A DNA stretch of 64,000 nucleotides from Oceanirhabdus seepicola (GCF_023684385.1 NZ_JAGSOJ010000004.1:62001-126000); one strand, 5' to 3'; positions 16,321 through 25,780 are shown, counted from the stretch's first letter. Notes: generated by a model not told the origin, from the letters alone. Program-made: numbers and translations.

Positions 16321-17226
16321 TTATATTCTTCCAAAATTCTTAAGCTTAATCAACACCTCAAGGGTTTTCACTCCTGTCCAATTCTTCTTTGCTATCTTCC
16401 ACTCTTCCTCGTATTGTCCCCATACCCAAGTTGGTTCAATAACACCTTTTTCCTCTAACATATCAATAAGATAATCTAAATTTTCATCTATATATCTCTG
16501 TTCGATTCCATATATGTTCTCCTCAGGACTATCTATAAAGTCTAGTGGTTGTGGCACATATTCATTCCACTTTTTACTATCAGTACAAATACACTTGCCT
16601 ACTCCTTCTTTAAGTTTTTCAACCATCTTTTCTTTAAAATTTTCTCCAACTAAATGATATAATGTGATATAACAATAAAGTTCATGAACTTCAAATTCTT
16701 CCATACTATTTAAGTGCTCTAATGATAGTTTCATTAAGTAATTCACATTAAGATTATCAACGTATTGTGAATATATATATAAATATCCTATAAGTTCTGC
16801 ACTTGGATTACCATTGTATTTTTTTTCCTCATTGTCTTTGCTATAAGTCCACCAAGGGGCTCTAGGATAATCATTTACTTCCTTCTTTGTGAATCTCCAT
16901 CCTTCAATTTTATGATCGAAACTTTCTTCTAGATATGTCATTGCATTTTTTATGATTTCTTTTGAGCTCTCATTTGTATCATAATCTTTAAGTATCCTTA
17001 ATGCAATCGATGTTGCCATTGGCGTAGATCCAGGATACAAAAAATCTGACTCAAGAGCATTCCCTGCTCCACCATCATGATTTATATACTTTTTTACAGC
17101 CTTAATAACTTGAGAACTGTCCCCATTTTCAAATACATTCTCAAATATCACCTTCTCTAACTCTCTTGACTCATTCATTATGAAATTCCTAGCCTTACTA
17201 AATGCTTCTTTAGATAATTTTTTCAT
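16321..17226 (-). CDS. Putative alpha/alpha-toroid (prenyltransferase-like) protein
   Basis: 301 residues, mostly helical. HDGGAGNALESDFLYPGSTP resembles the G-G-x-x-N/Q motifs at repeat turns of prenyltransferase/terpene-cyclase-like toroids, and EGWRFTKKEVNDYPRAPWW together with WVWGQYEEEWKIAKKNWTG repeat a W-rich pattern. No catalytic signature of a real terpene cyclase is seen. ATG 17226 follows GGAGGGGAAATTG. The function is unknown; the fold assignment is an inference. Confidence 0.65.
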   Translation of the reverse strand: MKKLSKEAFSKARNFIMNESRELEKVIFENVFENGDSSQVIKAVKKYINHDGGAGNALESDFLYPGSTPMATSIALRILKDYDTNESSKEIIKNAMTYLEESFDHKIEGWRFTKKEVNDYPRAPWWTYSKDNEEKKYNGNPSAELIGYLYIYSQYVDNLNVNYLMKLSLEHLNSMEEFEVHELYCYITLYHLVGENFKEKMVEKLKEGVGKCICTDSKKWNEYVPQPLDFIDSPEENIYGIEQRYIDENLDYLIDMLEEKGVIEPTWVWGQYEEEWKIAKKNWTGVKTLEVLIKLKNFGRI

Positions 17227-17270
17227 CAATTTCCCCTCCATTCATACTATAACCCCATTATAATAAAGTG

Positions 17271-17294
17271 AATATGACATCTGCATGTCATATT
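17271..17294 (-). terminator. Hairpin after the 17331-18272 gene
   Basis: A perfect 10-bp stem, AATATGACAT-CTGC-ATGTCATATT, lies 36 bases beyond the stop codon of the minus-strand gene. The T-run is weak, so it may be a terminator or a stabilising 3' hairpin. Confidence 0.5.
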
Positions 17295-17330
17295 GATTTT
17301 ATTATATAAAAATTATTGATAAATCCCACT

Positions 17331-18272
17331 CTACTTTACTGATATAACATCTTCTATCCCAACCCTCTTCCAATTACTTAAGTCTTCTCCTTTTAGAAGA
17401 TCAAATGTGTATATTCCATACTCAACCATCTCTGTTGTCAATATCTTAGTTTTTTCAGATTTGCAATTATACTCCTCTAAAAACCTATTCATATGTTTGA
17501 TCAATTGACCATATTTTATCATGCTTACTTTTTTATCTTCTCCACCAAACATCTTTTTCCTTGTTTGCACTATCAAAATATAATCACAGTTAGGAATAAT
17601 TTGTGCTCTACAATCCTTCCAAGTTACTGTTCTATATAATATACCCTTGTCTTTTCTTTTCATTAAGAACAGATTAGGTACAACATAATCATCTCCAAGT
17701 GTATCAGCTATAACATTTTTCTCTCTATGATATTTCCATATATCATAGGATACTTCCTGTGATATAGTATTTATCTCCTGCCCATTGTCCTCACTCAATT
17801 CCATGAACTTCTTACTGTTCCTTGACCATATTTCATAAAGTTCATCAAATGAATAGTGTCTTGATTCATTATTAAATTTCTCCTTAACTCTATATTCATG
17901 TGATAACTCATAATCCATTGATGAGTCTGTTACATCAACTGAAGAATACTCATCAGGCACTATTGTCATTTTTAACTCTCTGCATGCTCTCTCCACATAA
18001 GCCACAGCTTCTATTGCATAAAAGTGTGGTTTATCACATCTCACCTCAAATACTAAACCAGTAAATCGCCCAATATTGTTCTGACTTTTCAGCTCATCAT
18101 AATATTGGAATGAGAATTTAACCTTTGTGTCACTATTATAATAATTGTATATATAGTTACTCTCACCATTTTCTACTGTTCTAAAGTTTGGCAATGCATT
18201 AAAATATCTCTTTAATTTTTTCCCATCAATTCTGTCCATATATTCTGTAAAAAAGAATAATCTCATTACCAT
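17331..18272 (-). CDS. Conserved-looking protein of unknown function
   Basis: 313 residues, mixed alpha/beta, soluble, rich in aromatic and charged residues (LFFFTEYMDRIDGKKLKRYF, then FTGLVFEVRCDKPHFYAIEA). I recognise no domain. No signal peptide or catalytic motif stands out. The start could be either of two Met codons (18272 or 18266); neither has a strong ribosome-binding site. It lies 47 bases downstream of the HAD gene on the same strand and may be co-transcribed with it. Confidence 0.7.
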   Translation of the reverse strand: MVMRLFFFTEYMDRIDGKKLKRYFNALPNFRTVENGESNYIYNYYNSDTKVKFSFQYYDELKSQNNIGRFTGLVFEVRCDKPHFYAIEAVAYVERACRELKMTIVPDEYSSVDVTDSSMDYELSHEYRVKEKFNNESRHYSFDELYEIWSRNSKKFMELSEDNGQEINTISQEVSYDIWKYHREKNVIADTLGDDYVVPNLFLMKRKDKGILYRTVTWKDCRAQIIPNCDYILIVQTRKKMFGGEDKKVSMIKYGQLIKHMNRFLEEYNCKSEKTKILTTEMVEYGIYTFDLLKGEDLSNWKRVGIEDVISVK

Positions 18273-18319
18273 ATTATCACGTCACCAACTTAAGATTTAT
18301 TTTCTTATTTAAGGCAAAT

Positions 18320-18997
18320 TCAACATATAATTTCCCCTAATTCTTTTAATGATGTAACGGTATAATCAGCCTCACCTTCAAACCTTTTAGTATAGCCATG
18401 TCTGTTTATCCAGCAGGTTTTTATTCCGTACTTCTTTGCTCCCATAATATCTGATGTAGAATCTCCAATGTGCAAGATTTCTTCCGGAAGAACATTATAG
18501 TGTTCAAGAACATACTTAAATATGTTAGTTCCTTTAGTATTTTTGTATATACCATATTCTTCAGATATGAAAGCTTTATCATAATTTATCTTAGGAAGTA
18601 TAGGATGAATCATATCCTTATCAGCATCACTCACTATGCACACCTTACTTTTTAATGCTGCCATCTCAATAAATTCTATGCTATCATCATAAAATTCCGC
18701 ATTACCATGTTCTTCAAGAATTATATTAACTGCAGTTTTTGAAACAATATCACTCTTCAGTTCCTTAAGGGCAATCTCATAATATATCTCAAATATATTT
18801 CTGATTGTCATAAACTCCTCATTATTATTACTATGCTTATGAAAATTTTGAAATATATATCCATTTATAGTTCCCCAGTATTCATCTTGAAGTTCTTTTG
18901 TATATCTATCTTCAAGTATCTTTCTCCAAATTACATCTCTTCTAGTATTTACATCAACTAAAGTTTGAAACATATCTAAACTAATAACCTTAAACAT
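18320..18997 (-). CDS. HAD-superfamily hydrolase
   Basis: 225 residues. Motif I is degenerate-looking but present (VISLDMFQTLVD, nucleophile Asp), motif II lies in CIVSDAD, motif III Lys is in SEEYGIYKNTKG, and motif IV is HIGDSTSDIMGAKKYG. The helical cap inserted after motif I marks subclass I. It is probably a small-molecule phosphatase. A GGGGGAGAGG ribosome-binding site lies just before the ATG. Confidence 0.88.
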   Translation of the reverse strand: MFKVISLDMFQTLVDVNTRRDVIWRKILEDRYTKELQDEYWGTINGYIFQNFHKHSNNNEEFMTIRNIFEIYYEIALKELKSDIVSKTAVNIILEEHGNAEFYDDSIEFIEMAALKSKVCIVSDADKDMIHPILPKINYDKAFISEEYGIYKNTKGTNIFKYVLEHYNVLPEEILHIGDSTSDIMGAKKYGIKTCWINRHGYTKRFEGEADYTVTSLKELGEIIC

Positions 18998-19096
18998 TCC
19001 TCTCCCCCCTAAGTCATATTTAAATAATCAGTCACATTATTTTCAATATTCTTCTATTATTGTTATCGTATAATGTTAGGTGTTACTTTACAATGT

Positions 19097-19157
19097 ACAA
19101 ACTAGGGACGGTTCATTAATCTTTTTAGAAAATTAATGAACCGTCCCCGACTTGTTC
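19097..19157. repeat. GGGACGGTTCATTAAT palindrome, full copy 1
   Basis: The arms GGGACGGTTCATTAAT and ATTAATGAACCGTCCC pair over 16 bp, with ACAA / CTTGT at the edges. This is the only copy lying upstream of two divergent genes; with copy 2 at 20790 it brackets the peptidase gene. Confidence 0.9.
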
Positions 19158-19185
19158 GATTTATATTATATGGCATATAGAAATT

Positions 19186-19215
19186 TTTGTATATAAATAT
19201 AAATTATGCTATAAT
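19186..19215 (+). promoter_or_regulatory. Promoter of the M3-like peptidase gene
   Basis: TTTGTA (19186-19191), 18 bases, and the extended -10 box TGCTATAAT ending at 19215, about 40 bases before the start codon. Confidence 0.6.
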
Positions 19216-19255
19216 CCCTTATAATGTATAGTTTAAGCTATTGGGAGGAAAATAT

Positions 19256-20785
19256 ATGTCTACAATGAAAGATTTAAGAAATCTTGCAGTTCAACTTGAA
19301 GCTTTAAGTACTGAATACAGCAGACTTACTTGGGTTCAATATACTGCTGGTTATGATTTTGGGGTTATTGATGCTTATAAGAAAATTACTGACTACCTAC
19401 AAGACAAGAAAAATTATAAGATTGTATTAGATATGAAAGAAAAAGAAGAAACTTTGAATTTTGAGGATAAGAGAAGAGTTGAACTTATGTTCAACCAGTT
19501 TGAACCTTATCATCTGTCGCCAGAGTGTACTGAACTGTCTGAGAAGATTGAAGCAAAAGTAAATGAGCTATCTAAGATATTAAATACATTCCGTTTTAAG
19601 CTTGATGGAAAAGAGATAACTTCAGTTGAAATTGCAAATATTCTATCTCAAGAAGAAGATAGAGAAAAGAGAAAGGCAGCATTCTTCTGTAGATCTCAAA
19701 TTGATAAGCCTTTAATAGACGGAGGTTTTTTAGAACTTCTAAAACTTAGAAAAGAATATGCTAAGCTTAGAGGGGAAAAAGATTTCGTAGAATTAAAACT
19801 TAAAGAAGACGGATTAGATTCATCTGTATTCAATGGATGGAAAGAACAGCTTCAAGAAATGCTTCCTAAAATTGAAGAGAAAAGAAAAGAATATGCTGAA
19901 AAATATAATGGTGGACACAAGATTATGCCTTGGGATGAGAAATATATCAACTCAAAATTGGCACCACTATTAAACAAAGAAATTGATCTTTCAAATTACT
20001 ATGATAACTTAAGAGACTTTTTCTTACTGTTCGATATCAACATAGATGAATATAACATAACTTATGATGTTTTCCCAAGAAAGAATAAATCTGAATGGGG
20101 GTATAACTTCCCAATCAAGACTGGTAAAGATTCAAGAATACTTGCAAATATCAAGAACAAATATTTTAACTATGGAGTATTATTACATGAAACAGGACAC
20201 GGAGTTCATTCATTCTTAATGGATTCTGAAATGGTTATCCTTAACGCTGGAGTTAATGGTATTGTTACTGAAGGTATTGCAAACCTCTTTGGCAGTTTTG
20301 AAAACCAAGAGATTTTCTTTGAAAAATTCTTTGGAAATGAGATTGAAGAAGCTCGTGAGCAGTTTAAGAATATTAGAGAGTATTCCAAATTAACTTCTTT
20401 ATTCAGCATAACAAGTATATTATTCGATCAAGAATTATACAGAAATGATGTTGAAAGTCTTGATGATATTTATTCAGTTTACTGGAAAGTTTATAAAGAA
20501 CTTTATAATGAGGAACCATATGATAAAGTATTCCCATGGGGCTTCAGAATACATCACACAACTCACCCAATATACCTTCATAATTACTTTATGGGAGATG
20601 TAACATGTGAGATGTTAGCTAAAGTATTCAACGAGAAAAATGGTACAAAGAGCATCGCTGATAATCCAAAAGAATTCAAGGAATTCTTAATGAAAAAAGT
20701 TATTGAGCCATCTGGATTATATAAATACAACGAACTATTCGAAAAAATCAGTGGAGATAAATTCTCACTTAAATATATCTTATAA
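19256..20785 (+). CDS. M3-family (oligoendopeptidase-like) zinc metallopeptidase
   Basis: 509 residues, cytoplasmic (no signal peptide). The zinc site is LLHETGHGVHS with H311, E312 and H315; the third ligand is expected in the following helix (VTEGIANLFGSFE). The N-terminal helical half matches M3/M2-type gluzincins that cut short peptides. ATG 19256 follows GGGAGG. It is the only plus-strand gene in this stretch and is bracketed by two copies of the GGGGACGGTTC palindrome. Confidence 0.88.
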   Translation: MSTMKDLRNLAVQLEALSTEYSRLTWVQYTAGYDFGVIDAYKKITDYLQDKKNYKIVLDMKEKEETLNFEDKRRVELMFNQFEPYHLSPECTELSEKIEAKVNELSKILNTFRFKLDGKEITSVEIANILSQEEDREKRKAAFFCRSQIDKPLIDGGFLELLKLRKEYAKLRGEKDFVELKLKEDGLDSSVFNGWKEQLQEMLPKIEEKRKEYAEKYNGGHKIMPWDEKYINSKLAPLLNKEIDLSNYYDNLRDFFLLFDINIDEYNITYDVFPRKNKSEWGYNFPIKTGKDSRILANIKNKYFNYGVLLHETGHGVHSFLMDSEMVILNAGVNGIVTEGIANLFGSFENQEIFFEKFFGNEIEEAREQFKNIREYSKLTSLFSITSILFDQELYRNDVESLDDIYSVYWKVYKELYNEEPYDKVFPWGFRIHHTTHPIYLHNYFMGDVTCEMLAKVFNEKNGTKSIADNPKEFKEFLMKKVIEPSGLYKYNELFEKISGDKFSLKYIL

Positions 20786-20789
20786 AAAC

Positions 20790-20849
20790 AAACAAGGGGA
20801 CGGTTCATTAATTTACTAAATAAATTAATGAACCGTCCCCTTGCTTGTC
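20790..20849. repeat. GGGGACGGTTCATTAATT palindrome, full copy 2
   Basis: Arms GGGGACGGTTCATTAATTTA and the complementary TAAATTAATGAACCGTCCCC, with ACAA and CTTGT edges. It lies 5 bases after the peptidase stop and 6 bases from the stop of the convergent gene, so it can serve as a two-way 3' hairpin. Confidence 0.92.
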
Positions 20850-20855
20850 TTATAT

Positions 20856-21635
20856 TTAATACTGCTCAAACTCCAAATCACATACAACTCCATAATGATC
20901 ACTAGGGGTTAAATTATTTACCCTATGATTACCAATAACTTCAACCTCCACTAACTTAGGACTTACTTTCGGATACGGATATTCTAACATTACCCAATCA
21001 AATCTTCCCGGTACCTCAATAGCATATTCACTATCCCATCTAGGATTATTCTTGAAGTCCAATGTCACCTTTGCTTTCATATTATGTTTTACTGCATAAC
21101 TTTCAGCTAAATCAATCCACCATGTTGCATGATTGTCTAATGATTGCTCTCCTGTTAGATACCTGTGTACACTTGAATTTTCATAAGAATTAAAATCTCC
21201 AATTATAAATTCATAATCTGTGGTTTCATATTTCTTTATTCTCTTAATAGCTTTTACTATCTCAATTTCTCTGTTAAGAGCACTTTTATAATCAAGATGA
21301 ACATTTGTTACTCCAATATTCATACCTTTATAGTCTATAACAGTTCTTAATACCCCTGAGTTATGTATCTCTTCATTCTCTTCCCAATTAGTCTCACTAT
21401 GTATAATAGGATATCTACTTAAAATCGCTAGTCCCTCTTCACAATCATGATATTTTTTCCACAAGGAATACTCATATCCACATTTTTCTCTTATGTAATT
21501 TACAACCCCTTCATCCCTCACTTCTTGAAGCCCAATAATATCTACATTATTCTGTTTTATAACCTCACATAAAAGTTCTAATCTTATATCAAAATCTTTC
21601 TCTGATACCCAAATATTATAGGTTAATATTTTCAT
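20856..21635 (-). CDS. Endonuclease/exonuclease/phosphatase family protein
   Basis: 259 residues of the EEP (DNase I-like) fold: MKILTYNIW, IIGLQEVRDEG (catalytic Glu), GVTNVHLDY, FIIGDFNSYE, and a terminal SDHYGVVCDLEF (catalytic Asp-His). The substrate could be nucleic acid, a lipid headgroup or an inositol phosphate; nothing decides. The start at ATG 21635 follows AAGGGGGA. There is no signal peptide. Confidence 0.88.
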   Translation of the reverse strand: MKILTYNIWVSEKDFDIRLELLCEVIKQNNVDIIGLQEVRDEGVVNYIREKCGYEYSLWKKYHDCEEGLAILSRYPIIHSETNWEENEEIHNSGVLRTVIDYKGMNIGVTNVHLDYKSALNREIEIVKAIKRIKKYETTDYEFIIGDFNSYENSSVHRYLTGEQSLDNHATWWIDLAESYAVKHNMKAKVTLDFKNNPRWDSEYAIEVPGRFDWVMLEYPYPKVSPKLVEVEVIGNHRVNNLTPSDHYGVVCDLEFEQY

Positions 21636-21772
21636 TTTCTTATCCCCCTTAATCTGTATCCCCATACATCTTCTTAATATATACTATTTTACTTCATTAA
21701 AGTGACCTTGTAAAATTATACACTTAAATGTAATTTTATTGTAACAAGACAAATAGAGTGACAAATACGGTA

Positions 21773-21832
21773 ACAAGCAGGGGGACGGTTCATTAATTTA
21801 ATAAATAAATTAATGAACCGTCCCCCGCTTGT
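21773..21832. repeat. GGGGACGGTTCATTAATT palindrome, full copy 3
   Basis: A near-perfect palindrome from ACAAGCAG to the complementary CGCTTGT. It ends at the base before the stop codon of the Nudix gene (TAG at 21833-21835 on the minus strand). Confidence 0.93.
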
Positions 21833-22606
21833 CTATAAATACTCCACTATCTCAACTGGTAACAAAACCTTGTTACCCTTAATAAACTCACTCTTATTAA
21901 CCCACATTGCTTCACTTACACCTAAATCACAATTACTAATAAACTTCTCATTTTCATAATAATTTTGGGGAAGTTCCACCTCATATAGCATCATTATTTC
22001 ATGAGCTTTTACCCCATTGATTTCAAAAGGATTCTCAATAACTCCCAAGAATTTTTCACTTATTAACTCTGCCCCTACTTCTTCCTTGTACTCTCTTCTT
22101 AATGCCTCAGTTGCCTTTTCCTGAAATTTCATACCTCCACCAAATAGACGGTAATACACAGAACCTCTTGATGCATCTTTTTCTTCAATCACTAAAATTT
22201 CTTCCCCTCTTCTAGCAAATCCCTTAGCAGACACCCTTGTATCTTTCTTTATAAATTCAGAACATAATACCTCAGAATCATAGAATCTTTCTGTAAATTC
22301 AGTTAATGCTTCTATTTGATCCTTACTATAACTTATACTATCCCTTGCCACCACAAGTTTATCTTCATCATCATCTTTTCTATGTATTATTGCGATAACT
22401 CTACCAGTATATCGCTCTAAAGGTTCAAACTCTCCAAGAACATAAGCATCAATTTCTTCTCCGTCCCCTGCTACAGTATTAGGTATATATCCGTAATTAA
22501 TTGGATATATGAATCCATGCTCTGGATGCTTACTCCCCATAGGTCTATCCATTATAACTTGGACTTCTTTTCCGAAGTATTCTTTCATCTTATCCAACTC
22601 TTTCAT
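21833..22606 (-). CDS. Inorganic pyrophosphatase-like domain fused to a Nudix hydrolase
   Basis: 257 residues, two domains. Residues 15-90 look like a class I inorganic pyrophosphatase (YPINYGYIPNT at 34-44, DGEEIDA at 48-54, DDDEDKLVV). Residues 140-257 form a Nudix domain with a complete box: G157, E163, then REYKEEVGA at 171-179. The lysine and arginine ligands at the N-terminus of real pyrophosphatases are only partly recognisable, so the first domain may be a degenerate or specialised pyrophosphatase. A diphosphate-splitting enzyme that also removes the released pyrophosphate is one possibility (inference). Confidence 0.85.
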   Translation of the reverse strand: MKELDKMKEYFGKEVQVIMDRPMGSKHPEHGFIYPINYGYIPNTVAGDGEEIDAYVLGEFEPLERYTGRVIAIIHRKDDDEDKLVVARDSISYSKDQIEALTEFTERFYDSEVLCSEFIKKDTRVSAKGFARRGEEILVIEEKDASRGSVYYRLFGGGMKFQEKATEALRREYKEEVGAELISEKFLGVIENPFEINGVKAHEIMMLYEVELPQNYYENEKFISNCDLGVSEAMWVNKSEFIKGNKVLLPVEIVEYL

Positions 22607-22774
22607 ATTTACTCTCCCCCTTAATTCATCACTATATTAGTCATATTATAACACTAATCCCTAGATATCTATTATTATTTAATTTAAAAATACCCCCTCT
22701 TTTTATAACAATATTAAGTGCATGTTTTTAATAATCTAAGATGAATTTTTTTACTTGTGTAGAGTTTTAAATCT

Positions 22775-23398
22775 TTATATCTTAACAAAATTTACTATAG
22801 TTCCTCTTTCCAAATCCTCAAAATCAACTCCACCTTTTTTAATGTAATGTGGGCTATGATACTTTTCAAAATGTACTCCTCTATCTTCAATCTTGCCTGA
22901 TAGTTTGAATCCTAAATCGCATATTTCTTGGACAAGTCTCTTAATTGAATACTTTTTCTTATTTCCATTTACATCTCTAAAATTTGATAAATGAAATGGA
23001 AGTATAGACAATATTCCATCCTCTCTTAACACTCTATGTACTTCTGTTAAAAACTTTAATCTGTTTATGTTCTCACCATGGAGAATATCATATAGCAATA
23101 TACAGTCAATTTCATTACTCTGAAAATCAAGAGTATTTCTTTCCTTTGAATGAACTGTATCAATATTTGAAATTCCCCTATCACTTATACCATCTTGAAC
23201 AAATTTCAATATTCTCTTATCTATATCAACTGCATATACCTTTCCTTTTGATCCAACAGCTTGAGCTGCTGAAAATGAATAATGTCCAAATCCACAACCA
23301 AAATCTATAACACTTGTCCCTTCTTTTACACCTATACTCTTTAAAATCTCTACCCCTTCAGTCTCTTCCCAGTGTCTTACTTTCTCGTGGTTATTCAT
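22775..23398 (-). CDS. Class I SAM-dependent methyltransferase
   Basis: 207 residues. Motif I is VIDFGCGFGHYSFSAA, the acidic loop AVDIDKRIL, motif II CILLYDILHGE, and motif III VHRVLREDGILSILPFH. It is a UbiE/Methyltransf_11-type protein; the substrate is unknown. Its ATG has a GGGGAG site. It lies about 170 bases upstream of the pyrophosphatase-Nudix gene on the same strand. Confidence 0.88.
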   Translation of the reverse strand: MNNHEKVRHWEETEGVEILKSIGVKEGTSVIDFGCGFGHYSFSAAQAVGSKGKVYAVDIDKRILKFVQDGISDRGISNIDTVHSKERNTLDFQSNEIDCILLYDILHGENINRLKFLTEVHRVLREDGILSILPFHLSNFRDVNGNKKKYSIKRLVQEICDLGFKLSGKIEDRGVHFEKYHSPHYIKKGGVDFEDLERGTIVNFVKI

Positions 23399-23438
23399 AA
23401 ATTTCTACTCCCCTATTTCTAAGTTCTTAGTCCAACAT

Positions 23439-23502
23439 GTACTAGCTGGGGACGGTTCATTAATTTTATATATAAATTGATGAACCGTCCCATTGCTTGT
23501 AC
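23439..23502. repeat. GGGGACGGTTCATTAATT palindrome, full copy 4
   Basis: Edges GTACTAGC and GCTTGTAC, arms GGGGACGGTTCATTAATTT and AAATTGATGAACCGTCCC with one mismatch. It ends 17 bases from the stop of the HAD gene. Confidence 0.9.
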
Positions 23503-23519
23503 CATTAGATTATAATTCC

Positions 23520-24209
23520 TCAAAGTTCTAATAACTCGTTTAGCCCATCAATTTTATAGTCAGCATATTTTTCAATTTCACTAATCTTTTCAGGCCATAA
23601 TGACTTAATATGATTGGTAGTTAATACAGTAGTCATTCCTAACTCTTTTGCAGTTTTTAGTTCACTATTCCCTCCATCACCAACATATAAACAGTCACTA
23701 GAATGCTCTTTTATACTATTTAAAGCTACTTCGTAAATTCTTTTATCAGGTTTCATAGCTCCAACATCACAGGAAAATATTGAAGTATCAAAGTAATTTA
23801 CTAGTGGTGAATCCATCCACCCTAACTTATCAATGCAGTCTGCATTACTAATTAGTCCAATTTTCTTCTGTAACCCTTTAATTTTTGAAATAGTATTGAT
23901 TGTATCACTATCAATCTCCAATAAACATTTTTTAAATCTATTTATTCTAGCTTTTGTAGCTTGAATCAACTTATCCTTTGAAATTTCTGAATTTATTTCA
24001 AAAGCTATATTTTGAACAATTATATATGGATCTTTCAGTTGTCCAATACCTCTTTCATAATATTGTTTTTCAGAAACTTCTTCCCATATTCTTTTTTCAA
24101 TAGTTAATATATTGTATTCATTTTCTATACTGTCATCACTATACACAGGATTAGCCAATGTAAAAAACAGGTCAAAAAATACTGCCTTATACCCATTTAT
24201 TAAGTTCAT
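23520..24209 (-). CDS. HAD-superfamily hydrolase
   Basis: 229 residues. Motif I is AVFFDLFFTLAN, motif II LISNAD, motif III VGAMKPDKRIYEVAL, and motif IV YVGDGGNSELKTAKELG. The second Asp of motif I (usually DxD) is replaced by Phe (DLF), as in the HAD protein at 18320 (DMF), so both may act on unusual substrates or use a different general acid. AAGGAGGGG precedes the ATG. Confidence 0.87.
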   Translation of the reverse strand: MNLINGYKAVFFDLFFTLANPVYSDDSIENEYNILTIEKRIWEEVSEKQYYERGIGQLKDPYIIVQNIAFEINSEISKDKLIQATKARINRFKKCLLEIDSDTINTISKIKGLQKKIGLISNADCIDKLGWMDSPLVNYFDTSIFSCDVGAMKPDKRIYEVALNSIKEHSSDCLYVGDGGNSELKTAKELGMTTVLTTNHIKSLWPEKISEIEKYADYKIDGLNELLEL

Positions 24210-24372
24210 TTTGTACCCCTCCTTTAATCAATATTGTCATCCATACATCCTCGTCCATATTACCTCTAAAAAAGATAATACTATACAAAATTAAAACCAT
24301 TAACTAGGCTATTACGCAATAACTATTGATCACTAAGGTGTTACCACATAATTAGATTTCCCTTTCACAATT

Positions 24373-24978
24373 TCATTTTTTTCTCAAAATCATAGATTGA
24401 AAATGATATTTTCCACCTGTTTCAATTCTTTCAAAACTGATTACCTCAAAGTAACTTGAAACCACTTTCTTTATATTTTCATCTGTATAAAATGAGAAAA
24501 ATCGATGTGGATTATATATGTCATCTTCCCATATACCTTCTGAATCCTCACCACCGTATACTCCCATAAAAAATAATCCTAAAGGATTTAGCACGTTTCT
24601 AATTTCTTCTAATACTATATTGAGATTTGCCTTCTCAACATGCAATAGGGAATTCATTGACCAAACAGCATCAAATTTTTTGCCAATTTGATAAAGATTA
24701 TAAAAATCTAACTGATGTGATTGAATACCTTTTTCCTGACATAATCTTATCATTTCATCGGATAAATCAACTGCCATTGCATCTATATTGTTATCCATAA
24801 AAAACTTACTGTCTCTTCCATTTCCTGCACCAATATCTAAAAGAGTAGACTTACTTTCATCCATTAAAAATTTCAGAAACGAATCCCTTGGTTTCATCTT
24901 CCATTCCTGTAATTTGCTCATTTCTCTTTCATTAGCGAAATTATTATATGACTGCCTTAAAATTTCTTTTATTTCCAT
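24373..24978 (-). CDS. Class I SAM-dependent methyltransferase
   Basis: 201 residues. Motif I LLDIGAGNGRDSKFF, then AMAVDLSDEMI, FDAVWSMNSLLHVEK, and IRNVLNPLGLFFMGVYGG. The substrate is unknown. GAGGGGGAGC precedes the start codon. It sits on the same strand as the HAD gene but about 160 bases upstream of it. Confidence 0.87.
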   Translation of the reverse strand: MEIKEILRQSYNNFANEREMSKLQEWKMKPRDSFLKFLMDESKSTLLDIGAGNGRDSKFFMDNNIDAMAVDLSDEMIRLCQEKGIQSHQLDFYNLYQIGKKFDAVWSMNSLLHVEKANLNIVLEEIRNVLNPLGLFFMGVYGGEDSEGIWEDDIYNPHRFFSFYTDENIKKVVSSYFEVISFERIETGGKYHFQSMILRKK

Positions 24979-25020
24979 AGTTATTTGCTCCCCCTCACAA
25001 CTTTAGTCAACCTTCAACCT

Positions 25021-25078
25021 AAGCAGGGGACTGTTCATTAATTTAATTATTAGATTAATGAACCGTCCCTTGCTTGTA
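25021..25078. repeat. GGGGACGGTTCATTAATT palindrome, full copy 5
   Basis: The left arm carries ACTGTTC instead of ACGGTTC, so the palindrome has a mismatch. It ends 3 bases from the stop codon of the acetyltransferase gene. Confidence 0.9.
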
Positions 25079-25081
25079 CCT

Positions 25082-25780
25082 TTACTTTGAAATAATCCAT
25101 TCCTTACTCTTTAACTCAAAACCAACACTTTCAGCAAGCTTGATTGAAGCATGATTATCTTCCTCTACCAAATATATAGGCAATAAATTTCTCTCTTTAC
25201 ACCAATTAACGCAGCCCTTTACCACTTCTTTTCCATACCCCATCTTTCTGTAATCTTCATTACTATACACAGCAATATTACATCCATCTTCGTAAATATC
25301 AGAAATCAATGCCATTGCTGCCATTTTATTTTGGTTAGTAATTATAAATTGTCTACCTTCTTTTATAACGTCCTTTTTTCGTTCAAGGAACTTCTCTATG
25401 TTTATGTCTCCCTTGAAATGTACACTTCTTACCAGTTCTTCACTCATTGTGACTGCCTTTGTGTTAAATATCTTTTCTGTATCGTCTATAGTATACCTTC
25501 TCATCTTTCTTAATCTGTAACTAGGCTCTTCTATTCTCATATCATCAAGAATATCCTCTATAGATTCAACACTTCCATCAAATCTACTCTTACAAATATC
25601 TATGAATCTACTAGATGTTGAACATATTTTTTTATTATTATATTCCGATACAATAACAGGATAAAAATATTGCTTATTCAGTAGCTTATCCCTGTATATA
25701 GATTCAGTAACCATAACTTTATCATTGCCTCTCTCATGCTCAGCACCTAAAAAACCATAATAATATTTATTAAAATCCAT
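25082..25780 (-). CDS. GNAT-family acetyltransferase (two-part, YjdJ/Eis-like layout)
   Basis: 232 residues. The GNAT signature sits in the C-terminal half: MAALISDIYEDGCNIAVYSN, YRKMGYGKEVVKGCVNWC (acetyl-CoA loop), and LVEEDNHASIKLAESVGFE. The N-terminal half is variable. ATG 25780 follows a GGAGTG site; an in-frame ATG at 25819 has none. The substrate is unknown. Confidence 0.87.
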   Translation of the reverse strand: MDFNKYYYGFLGAEHERGNDKVMVTESIYRDKLLNKQYFYPVIVSEYNNKKICSTSSRFIDICKSRFDGSVESIEDILDDMRIEEPSYRLRKMRRYTIDDTEKIFNTKAVTMSEELVRSVHFKGDINIEKFLERKKDVIKEGRQFIITNQNKMAAMALISDIYEDGCNIAVYSNEDYRKMGYGKEVVKGCVNWCKERNLLPIYLVEEDNHASIKLAESVGFELKSKEWIISK

